Assembly (NCBI GenBank): GCA_914767715.1
Contig: OU612071.1
Span: 19,776,948-19,836,947, forward strand
Origin: Membranipora membranacea
Taxonomy: Eukaryota; Bryozoa; Gymnolaemata; Cheilostomatida; Membraniporidae
Length of the DNA stretch: 60,000 bases
Reading direction: 5' to 3'
Below, in pieces: positions 1 through 12,200 of the stretch; within the stretch, counting starts at the first letter, position 1, and the number at the start of each line of letters is the position of its first letter. The notes under the pieces were generated by a model. It saw only the letters and a list, made by a program, of their open reading frames with translations. It was not told the DNA's origin and did no database searches. Both the position numbers and the translations under genes were made by a program.

Positions 1-148
1 TTTTGCAGGTATCCTGTCACAAAGGTAACATACTTAACATTACCCCCTAAACTTTTGAACGTCAACATTTGTTTCAGCAGCGCAAAAGAATAACGTCACC
101 CATTCTTAAAGGGAAGTCATCTTTGTGGTTTGTCTATTCAATCCAATT

Positions 149-154
149 TTTATT
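149..154 (-). terminator. Polyadenylation signal of the C3-like gene
   Basis: AATAAA on the minus strand about 100 nt past the proposed stop codon at 257-259. It supports 309-257 as the last coding exon. Bases 1-256 otherwise hold the 3' UTR and downstream sequence, with no exon that I recognise. Confidence 0.5.
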
Positions 155-256
155 TTCTTTGGTAGCCTTGAACTAGCAGTATAACTTAGTGGACTGGGTT
201 CGGCAGAAGCCTAGAAGAGTCCACATACTGATACCATCCTTGCTCTCAAACATCAC

Positions 257-3200
257 TTAACGCATATTCCATGTAAAAGCAGAGATCGAGTCCAGAGGAT
301 CACAGAGGTCTTAGGAAAGATACAAACAATAGTCTTGCTGCAAACAGGCCATCTAGCCAACGTTGTCGCTCTGATTGGCTGTTAAAGAGGCAATCAGCCA
401 ATCATGTTGGTTGCAGACAATTGTACTTCCAGGCAACTTACCTAGATATAAGGATATGACTCTCTTGTGTTCTACATGCTGCTGTGTACCCATTATTATA
501 TACTCAGCGTCAGCATGGAACTTACTACAGCTTCGTCTGCTCTCCTTATAATAGATGTGCACTCTGGTTCCTACATATATATATGATCAACATTAGATGC
601 TGTCAGAAATTCTGTTGACTTAATAGCTGATTACATTGTTGGTTATAGTAAGTTGTGTTAATGGTGGTTGTTTGAAAGAGAAGAATCTAGCCAAAACTTG
701 TCATAATACAAATAATTCCCTGGCTTAGGGGCTACATACATTTTTGAGTGACTCACATCGGACATAACAAAGGCGTACAGATATCTGTTATTACCATTTC
801 ACAGTAATCAAAGATGACGCACTCTAAATGTACATACCATTGTCAACATGTGTGCTACCGTATGACTCCAGCACCACACCGGCCTTGACAGAGTAGCCTT
901 GGCTCTCAGCACCATCTGAGCCTGTGATCTTCACTTTGTAAGCATATTTTGACTTTAGATATAAGTCAGCTATCACTTGGGTAGCTCCACGTGTTGACTT
1001 CTTGCGTATCTGTTTGCATGTGCTGCAATAAATTAACAGAACAAATTTAGAGCGGCGGTTCCATTATGTTGTGCTATCACGCCTTTGTTGCCCTAGACAT
1101 TATCTCATTAGGAAGATATCCTCCGTAGGGACCCCCACATCTCAAACTTTGGTGCGTTCTTAATTTCCACAACCCTTAATCCACAGCTCAAAGTAGGCAA
1201 GTTCCAATAGCAGGTCAGTTAGATGGGATGGCAGGTTATTGCTACAAATGAAGTCAAGGAGGAACAAACTAGACATAAAAACTCAGTAGTTAACTATGTA
1301 GTGATTTCCATGACTAACTTTATGTCAGTTCTTGTGAACCACAAGTTGTAAAAAACAGTCTATGTATCTATGTCTATGACTTACCTCATAGATCCCTCAG
1401 TACAGAGACAGCCATGTTGAGAGCAGATGTGATCTGAGTACGGACTCTCACTCTTCAGATTGTAGAACTCGAGACAGAAATCTCCAGGCTTATCAGAATC
1501 ACTCATGCGTACAGAAGCGCTCTGATTTAACTGAGTGTGCGTGTACTCAGTCACAGCACTAGTCGATTCCAGTACAAGCTACAAAAAGAGATTAAGATTT
1601 CAACTCATGAAACGGAGACTAGTGATTGGCCAAGTTATCAGTGAGGTGCTTGGTTGCAGCAAGTTCATCATTGTAGTGACAGCTGCTTTGAAATCGTTTG
1701 CAGAGTATGTACCTCTAAACAGCGATTAAGGGTTTATGTACCTTCAAATCATGGATAAGGGATAAAGCAACATCTGATTGCTGCTATATCACCTCCATGA
1801 TATTTGGTTGGAAGAAATACGCAAAATAAGCAAAAAATACCAATAGAGGAACTTACAGAAAAACAACACCAGCTATGATTGCTCTGATTCTCCACCATGA
1901 TAATCTTGCCTTTTTCATACGAGAGCATATCAGAGGTCTGGATCTTACAGCTCTCATCATCTGATTCTAAGTTCTCGACTGTTTTATACCCGCTGAAACT
2001 TTCTACATCTATATAATAGGAGCCTCTCGCTGACTTCTGCAGTATTCTGTAAGTAAATGAGTATATTATATTAATGTCTGGTTGTAGGAAGTAAATACTG
2101 TCATAGTGTTGTTACATGTGATATCTAGAACCTATTAGTGTTTGCCACACACAAACAGCTATGTGAAATGCTCACCACAAAATACAGAGGTACTGCTATA
2201 AGATTCCTGTGAGGGTCTCCCAATCTGATAGCACAAAAGTAGGCCTCAAAATCCTACTAATCAAACCTCATTTCAATGTTTCATCTCAATTAACAAACAA
2301 GTCAAAGAACATTAATATTAACATCAATAATATTTCCTGGCAGAACAATACCTCTCAGTGTTTTAAGATTTATTTCCTACTTGATCATGAGAACACAACT
2401 CAGCCTCAGCCTATTCAATTATCCCTCCTTACCTGTAGCAGATTTTAAGTGAGTGTCTAGGCACAGTGGTGAGGTACCCCCCTACTCCGGGTAGGGCTCT
2501 CTTTTTTCTGTAGTCAAGTCCGTAGTTATAGTCTGCATAGGGAGAACGAGTAGTCGGTTCATCCTCAAGAATTGAGTGGTCAACTTTCAAGCGGAATCTG
2601 TTAACATACAATATAGATTCAAATTCATTGAAATATTCGACTCTTTGACAAAATACATCCTGCATTGGAAAAACAATATTTTAACATTTATCGTAATGGC
2701 AAATCGGCTACGAGGCAAATAAGAATACTATCATCATGCTATGTCATAAACACGCTGTGACATCAGAAAACTATCAATTCATGCTGCTCTGAACATTGAA
2801 CTATGCAGACTAAGCTATAACCTCTGTTAACCTTTAAACTCACCCTTTACATCTATCCTGATTGTCATTCTTATTATAGCGCATCTTAAGATGGAGGTTA
2901 GCTGAGGATTCCTTGCTCTCTGGCTCTTCATAAGATGGGAGGAGAGGGGTGGTGTTCCTAATTGCTTGTCTACCCCTGAGTCTAGGTGCAGGTGATACCT
3001 AAAACAATAAAACTGGCTATGATTCTACCAAAAAACATCTGTCAAATGTTGGGCATCACTGGACATCTAGGCAAAATAGTTCCAAGGTGTCTTTGACGCA
3101 ACTGAAGTATTTTTGACATAATAATAACTAAATCAGAACGGGTGTGTAAGAAGAAGCACAAATTTTGACATATGTATCAGTTGTCTTTTCAACATGTCTT

Positions 3201-6200
3201 GAGCAGTGCAGTAGGTGCTTAAGTCAAGCAAGTTCATAAAGGCATTTCTCATAACACTTAGTCTGGTAACTCGGATTGTCTGTGTTTACGCAGGACACGA
3301 CTAGCCAATCAGGACCAAGCCATTGATTACAAAACACAGAGTTCACAAACCTGCAGATGAAGTGTTTTGATATCCATCTTGACCTCTCTGACCCATAGCT
3401 CTACCTGTATGGTGAAGTTACCTCTGCGTAGAGCTGTCGCTGTGAATACCTCGTTACCGACATCAGAGTCGGTCGGCAGAGTTACATTCACATGAGGGTA
3501 AGAGTTCACTATCAGGTTTTTAAAGCAGAAAGCTTCCTCTACTGAGAGGTCCAACCTCACATGAGCCTGTAATACATATAAACGAGGATAGAGTCTCATC
3601 ATGAGAAAAAGACAAAGAGGATATCAAATCGAGATAAGAAAAATTCAAGAGCAGTAAAGTATGATCCTTCTTCTACTGCTTGCCAAAGCTGAACTTGTAT
3701 TCATTTTTCAAAAGATATAAAATCAGTAAATACTTAGACTTGTCACGCGGTTACTCTGTTTTAGGGAAAAGTCAAAGGTCAAAGTTCTGTAGATTAGAGC
3801 TAAAACCAGAAGACAAATCCTCATACTACAGCAAGAAATACAAGGCTACTCCCAAAACCAAAGTAGCATTGTGACATGCTAGTAACTACCAACATTAAAG
3901 GAAAATACAACAGCAAAAAAGTGCTTACCGGTACCTTTATAGGTGAACTTGAGGAGGACCTGACAGAAAACTTTATCTGGAACTGTTCTCCTTCATTAAG
4001 ATCACCAGGGGGATCTTTCAGTGTCAAATGAGCTTCAGTTTCTGTCTCTATCCTGATGGGCTGTATAAGTTGCAGGCCATGATGAGGAGTCACCACCATT
4101 CCCGCGACTAACCAATCAGCAGGGCCAGAGTTTGGAAGGTTGAGTTTGATTGGCTCTCCCTCGGCACAACTGAAACAACATTAAATAGGTAAATTTCTCA
4201 TAATTATGAAGAAGAAAAACAAAGAAATGATGTATTACGAGGTGAAAATCTTTGAGTGTTTATTATTTGTTTAGAAAACTGTTGACATGACAAAAACCAA
4301 TACATAATAGGGGTAACGCTGTTGTTCCTTGCAAAAACTCATCTTATTTTTTTACCTTTGTGTATTCGAGAGCTTTCCTGATTCTACATTAACCCGTGAT
4401 GTGCAGGGCTGACTGTCGCCAGTTGCTCTCTTTGACCTGCCACCGGTGATATCATTGTCTGCAAACCAGCGCTCAGGAAAAAACCCTCTTAACTGGGACT
4501 GGGAGTCACTATCAAGCCAGTTGAGTCTAGGTAACGTTGTTGGTACTGATGTAATAGTCAAGCTAGTTGTAGGCCTACTAGTAGTTAGTGAGTCACTTGA
4601 GATTTCTGATTGTGAGTATTGAGTTGATTCAGAGATTACTGAGAGTTGTTGCCTTGGACCTGATCCTATTAAAGCACTCCGATGATCAGCCGCCTGTAGA
4701 TTGGATGTGAATGAGTGTTCTTGTGAACTACTCTGTGAGATTTCCTGCCTTCTACCAACAATTCTCCGTGAAGACGATCGATCATTCAGCACCACTGAGA
4801 CTTGATTCAGTTTTACTTGTCTATCGCTTTCTGAAGATTCATTTAGAGCACAGATACTAACATTGGCCTGACTTGATTGTGATGTCACTATGGCATTATG
4901 GGAATGTTCCACATTCAGAGATGCTAATTGAGTCAATACCTCAGTATTATGATGTGCTAGTAAAGAGTTAGAAGAATAGAGTAGAATTTGAGTGTCTGTG
5001 TAAGGTTGAGTCCGTGTAGAGTTGTCCGCTCTTTGATGAATGACATATAGCTCAACTTCATCACCTGGATTATAAGCCTGCTGCCTGACTATAAACTACA
5101 ACAATTTAATGTATTCAAGCTACAATGACATTGGCCTATTCTCGCTCATATTATAAAAAACTAAGTTGTAAGTAAAAATGTGTTGGTCAAGGTCGCCCTA
5201 ACATAGAAGAGCCTTGAATATAGTAGGCTTTTTTGTCAGAGATATATCATGTACAGTAGAGTTTATGCAACTAGCAAAATAATAAGTGGGGGAGTGGCAA
5301 AATAGCGGCAAATCAGATCTAGCCAATGTGTTGGCTCTGATTGGTGGATGGGGGCTACACATTTGCCAATCATTCTGAAATTTGACTAGTAGGCCTACAC
5401 AGATATTATCAAAGTCTCACACCATAGGCAAAAATGAGAAGTTATAGTTACCTGGTAGCTGTCTGCCTGGTCTATATGGAATGTGACTGTGCTAATAGAC
5501 GTGGAGACCTGTGTGTCTATGAGTTCTAGCTTGACACATGGATACATGTTGTCTGTGATTGTCAGAGAACCCAGAGAGTAAAGTAGTGTTAGGATCTTTC
5601 CTCCACATTGTGACACCTGAGAAAAAGGACTAGAGGGTTTCAATGGGGCCATAATCACATACATTCATGTTTACCATACATTATTGTTTTGTCATCCATG
5701 GGAAAACCCTGCATTTCGATTTGCCTTGAAGTTCCATAGGTGAGCTATAATTTACCTCAATTGACAAGTACAATCAAATATTTATGGCCGGACAATATAT
5801 TCTTTGGTTATTTTTAACTAACGGACATACCAGAATGTGATGCCTCTGCGACAGTGAGAGACTATCCGATAACATAACTTCGGCATCATCTCCTATATTG
5901 TATCTGTATGATGTACTTTTTAAATGCTGCTGATAAGATTCTGATTGGCTGATAAGATGAACTAGCTCAGCTGGTTGTTTTTGGTGATAATCTGTAGCCT
6001 GGAAATGAATATGAATAATTACTTAGATAGAAAGCCTGAGTCAAGTAATTGGGCTTGGAATAAAATAACATTGGTTGTGATACAGAGTGAGGACAACTTT
6101 TACAATTCATCCATTGATATAGCGGTTACAAAATACCTCATACCCCATTTTCCCAAATGTCCTAGAATAATTGAGAGTTATCTGACCCTAATCTGAAAGG

Positions 6201-9200
6201 AGACGACTCCTATAACTTGATATTTATATCAAGGTATATAAGGTGTACATTAGTCGTCAGCGCGCAATGAATCCTAGGAAGGATTTCAGGTTGGTGAAAG
6301 CTTTTGTAGAGAAGTCCTAGCTAATTTTAATTGGAGGTGAAAACAGGATATCATGATACCTCTTGGACAGCTCTGCATGGTATATTGTTCAGCTTACCTT
6401 TAGTGTTATAGGTCCGGTGACATCACTAGGTACAGACCACTGTAGAATGATCTCCCCCTTACTTGAGGTACTTAGAGCCGTCGTGTGTAGTATTTCCCCT
6501 GAAGAGCTCAGGAGGGATAACGTCATAAAGAGGTTAGGGGCTGGCTGACCATTCTTAAGCACCATCAGCTAAAAGAAAGTGGAGAGTTAGTCATTTGGGG
6601 CTTATTATGTAAAAGAGACATTGGGAATACTGGCTACCTAATAAGTTTCAGGCATTTTTTCGAGAATAGTTTGCATATTGTACATGAGATAGATATGCAA
6701 TGTCCATGTCCATCTCTTTGGATGAACTATGGACAGTTAAATGGCCAAATAGTACTTCTTTATCAGCAACAAAATTAAAAATAATTTACCATGTGTTTTG
6801 CAGCATATCGCAATTCATGTTTGTTACACTTACAGGTAAATGCAGAGATTGGCCTGGTTTATAGGCTGTAGGTAAATTGTGGGTTCTAAAACTCAGTCTA
6901 TGAGGATACAGATCTATCGACTGTATGACTTTTTCCGTTATTCCTGTGTTTGATTCTATAAAACAAAGTAAGATACAAATATTCATCTCATATACATGTA
7001 ACCCCTGTAACTTATAACTAGTCACCAAATAAAAATAAATAATTGTGATCCAGAGAGCTGCTAGTAATATTGGTGGCTTGGTGATTCTCCCTCATGGTTT
7101 AGGTTTATCTTAGGGTGGTTAGAGACCATGATCATTAAATAGCAGAACAGCCTTAAATGTAAACAACTTTCTACTTTTATAGGAATATGTTCACTCAACA
7201 CCTCGGCTACTATTGCTTGCCTTGCTCCCCAATGCGCTCTAATCTGATATTCTTATAATCAAAAATAATAAAGTTTTTTATATTCAAGGGTAAGATATAT
7301 TGTATAATTCAAAAAATTTCACCTACCAACTACAGAAGCGGTGACCTCCAGACTACCAGTTTGGGCAGCCAGATGTTTATCTATCTGCATGGCTATAACT
7401 CTGGGTGTATCAGTTATCTCCTCCTGAAAATAACACAAATAAAGCCATTCATTACTGGACTTAGTGAAAAATTACTAAAAATTTGTTTCCTTGGACAGAA
7501 ACTCAAAGCTCACTGGGTGAAGTAAATATGTAGACAAGACGAGAAACAGCAAGTATGGTTTGTTAACTAGTGTTTTAGCCCAATTGATAGGAAAGAGATG
7601 ATTACCATTCAAAGAAGAACTTAGAGAATGAATGTTGCAGCACTAGCCATGAGCAAAGGGCTGAGCCGTTTTTATTTATCCTTATTTGTAAACATTGTGT
7701 GACTTGAGGGTCATTACTTTAACCTCAGGTTGATTTAGTTGCTATTGTAAATGCCAAGTAGGGAACAACTTACATTTTTTATAACATGACAGGTAGACTT
7801 TGTTTGACAGTAGGTTATTCTGGCTTTCCCACTAAAACTTTCCTCACCAGGCCGCCTAGAAAAGAAATATGATTTTGATGAATGTGAATCAGGTTGTTGT
7901 CTTCCCTTTGCAGTAATGTTTATGAACGCAGAATATAACTGAACAACACGCTGATGATGATATCATACAATGGATGAGTAAATTTTGAGTCAGAATACCG
8001 TCGTCTATTGGGAAGGACTAGGTCTGCCTGTAAGTATATACGCACAACCGCAAAAGAGTTAAAAAATTCGAACTAACTAAAGCTGACTCCAACCAGGCTA
8101 GAGACTGTATATAAGTAGGGTATCATATCTGACAATAATCAACTGGTGGCAAGATGTAAACATGTCGGACAATGTTGAATCGTAGGAGCATGGTAAACAA
8201 GTAACAGTAATGTCAGTACCGTAAGATATTCTCTCCAGTAAGAAATTGAGTTGGTAATAGAAATACCTGATATTTAACGTGACTGGAACAGTTTCATATC
8301 CCTTCCCATCATATCCAGATGTGGTAAATTCTACTTCAAATTGTCGAGCTAGAGGTTCTACAATGGATAAAAGTTCAGGTTAAATCACAACAAGATATAT
8401 TATCGTATATATATGGTTCTCAATGTATTTGGTGATTGGCATTTTTGCAATAACTTAACAGCTATGATATACACAACCCAGAAAACTAATAAGGAGAATT
8501 ATTTGAGGTGCTATACAGGTTGATTTGACTGAATTTGCCAGCAGTCAAGGGTGAATATGACGCAAGATAAAGACACAGATCTACAGACTTACTTTGGCGA
8601 GTTATTGTAATACGCTGAGTCACTAAATCCTGGTTCTAAAATTGCAGAAATAAAACAAATCATCAGCTTGGGCAATGTGTTTCATCTCTCTGCTGTTTTC
8701 GAGTAGATGTTTTGCAAGAGCCAGTTCTCTCACACGAAAACTGACAATATTTTAGTCTCAAATATCAATATATAAAACTGTTCCGGTCAATTTAAAATAC
8801 GGGAGTTATCTGCTTTATTGGCAAGAGAAGATAATCACTATAAATTTTTGTAAACTTAGATAATCAGGCTGTAATAACTTACAGTGTATAAATGTTTTGC
8901 TGTGACTATAAGGCCTTGACTATACTGAGAACTGGATATATTTTTTAACAACTCCGAGAGGCTGAAGTTTTTCTGACTCAGCCCGAATCTATCTGTAGTG
9001 ACTAACGTCTGAGATAACACTGTGTTCTCTGAGGTCTACAAAAAATCAGAGGATATTGTCAGAGAATTTTCATCAACTTTGAAGCTGGCTTGCTTTTGGT
9101 AAACACAAATTACTGACAAACTAAAAGAACTAACTCAAATACACATTGATAGGGTTAGGCTGCGGATCTGTTTTTACTCACAGTTTTTGAAGAATTTCCA

Positions 9201-12200
9201 TTAGCCTCAATAAAAGTGTTTGAGTATGATATTCCTCGGCTAATGGGGTCATAGAATTGACTAGCAAACTGATGAACTCTAAAGACCATGTAACCCAATG
9301 CTATTGTTGCGCTGTGCCTAAGTATGACATCACTATTGCTGCCCACTAGCTCACCTTGGTTACCCTTGGCTTGCGTCACAGTATAGCCTATGAACTCATA
9401 ATTTCATTAAATTTCCACACAAATTAGTGCAATAAAGTCTGATTGGTTAAGTGTTGCACATATTATACCTCCTCTTATGGGCTTTGGCATTGACCATTTC
9501 TGATCGGAAGGCCCCTCATAAAAAGACTATACCCCTTGACAATATTTCCATTATAATTTTTTAACCTCTTCAAAGGTGAAACCCTCACACTACACTGACG
9601 TCAGTAAGACAGCGGTGTGTTACGCAAATTAAGAATACTAGATTGAATGATTGATTGAGTTTACGCCACAATTTGTTTTAATCAGCAAAACAAATCCACC
9701 AACTCATACTTATAATGATGGATCGGCAGCAGAGCTCGGCAGCGTGGGAACATAATCAGATTCATTACAAACCATCTGGGAGGTGAAATGTCTAATTTCT
9801 ACCCTCTGCTCCTTGTGCTGTTTTCGATCTATGTTCATGACTCATTTCGATGTGTTTACTAGTTATTATTAAACATCACTGTTTGCAGTTTAAACTTGCA
9901 TCAAAACAAATTTGCATAATGGTGAAAAATCATATTTTGCAATGAAATCATCCCAGATAAACTCTACACATATAATTAAATGATTGCAAAAATGGAATTA
10001 CTTTATCCTAATACACAAGATTAGGGAAGTTTGGTAAGAAATGCCTAGTAGCATTTCAACGAAAACACTTCACTATCATACTCTGGGAATGATTAGTTTT
10101 ATTTTTCAAACAAGGAAGAGAAATAAGACCAGTTCTGTTATATTTTAAGAACAATCATACAGTGGAATTGGTTTCACAACAGTATTTTAATAGATAGGAT
10201 TGTCCGGAAGGTATTGAGTGATTACCATGCATAACAGGAAAATTAATAGTTTTCTCGCTAGAAAAATAGACTGTCATCAATTGTTATTTTGACCTCTCCA
10301 GGGAGGTATTAAAAAGTCTGGGCCGCTTGCGTCATGGACTTTAAATTTCAAGGCTCTATTTAATTAATTTGCACTGTGAGACCAATCCAGACATAAACTA
10401 CAGCAAAAGTAAAAAAATCTCTTAACCTTCTCACAGCGGATATTAGGGATCAGGTATAAATCTAGACAGCCTACAACTTTCAATCCAAGTTTTAATTGTG
10501 TTTGAGTAATTATCTAGGATTAATTAGTTGCAATTATGATATTAAAACAAAACCTACACCATTACGCTATTAAAATAAAACCACCCCTGCAAGACACAGT
10601 ACATGTCTATCATCCTAACCATGGACTTCCGTGTGACCTCAGTTACAACCACAAAGCACCCTCCCTGCTAGCTGACACTAAGTATGAGACGATAACCTGT
10701 CGGGAGGGCCAATATAAAATTTACCTGTTGGTGAGGGTCGTTAAAACATTTACCTGTCCGAGGGTCAATTTGAAATTAACCTGTTACTGAGGGTAGTTAT
10801 TATACAATGGCAGCATGTCTGGGTTCTGTTTGTGAGGTTTGTCTGTGCAGGAAGTACTACTCACATCCTAATCTACCCACAGGTGGAGATGTACAATTGG
10901 CTCATTAAGGAATTGTGGGTGAAAAGAATGGTAATAGGCCATCCATACCACAGTTACGGTTTTAAGTCTAGACCCAATATTTGTGAAGACAGATGTAAAG
11001 AATTTGTACAATAATAAGTTGAACCAGAGCCTAAAACTGAGGGCTATTATTGGTAAGCTTTGGTTATTTTTAAACCTAAGCGCACAAATCAACCAGATCT
11101 TTATTCGTTGAAGCTTTGTTGGCTGATTTTTTCATGATGAGTGGTTCATAGTTTGATTTGGCCAACCAGAGGTATTGATTAGCTGTCTTGCATGTTGGAC
11201 AGATGGATAAATAGAAGTGAAATCATCACTTCCAGACACATCATCGCAGGTGGTTGTTTTGGAGGAGAATATTAATGGAGACGATACAGCAGACTTGGCA
11301 GCCTGTATATTATATGAGCTGCTGGAATGCTAAGTAGTGATGACTTGGTGAGCAGGTGCTCCTCGTGGGTGTCAAAATAAGTGAGCACAACTTCTAATAC
11401 AGATTTTATTCTAAGTAATGTAAAATAAATCAACAAAACAATGGGGGTGATATTTTTTTCTTTTTAAAGAACTTTTTGAGTCAAAATTCATTTTATACGG
11501 TTATGGAAGGGGGACACCATGTATCAGGGCTTAGATTGGGTGGGCTTGATATTTGAAAATTGATCAGAAAAGAATAAAAAGTCTCTAAATTGTTGTTCTG
11601 ACCGATTTAAAATCTTTGGTAGAGAGATGTCGTTACTTTGTGTGCTCGACTTTTTGGCCAGTAATGTTTCATGCGCACAGGGATGTGAAAACTGAGGTCA
11701 ACACTCGAATAAACAAGCCACAGGAAACATTAGTTAGGTAGACTAAACTGTTTTCAGTGGTGTGAGCTTTGTTTATAAAAACTAGAAATTATCACAGGTA
11801 GGAAAAGCCAAAATAAACAATCTCAAGCTAAATATAGACTGAGTTCTATGAGTACAAAGTGTGCCTCTGTTACTTTGTCACCCCTATTACAAAATTCTGA
11901 ATGGGAAACTTGTGCCAAGACTGTAATAACTTCAATAGGGAGAAATTTTAAAAATCTGCAAATCACCAAATTTATGATCATAACGCATTCCGTTGCACTG
12001 CTAGGCATACCATAATATTCTTAAACATTATTATGTCATAACTTTCCCACAAAGCTCTCACATTTTTGCAGCTTTTTTCATCCATCATTCTTATCTGCCA
12101 ATGGTTCATGGCTAGATTCCAACAACTCTCAGCACAATCACCACCCTCGTCAGTATTTTTATGCAAATGCAAGTCGGAAAGTGACTAAATCAGTCACTGA

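Noticed and set aside
2598-2659. Upstream acceptor at 2660-2661 for the MG8-leading exon
   Set aside because: It breaks the frame with the preceding exon; the acceptor at 2598-2599 keeps frame and aligns with C3.
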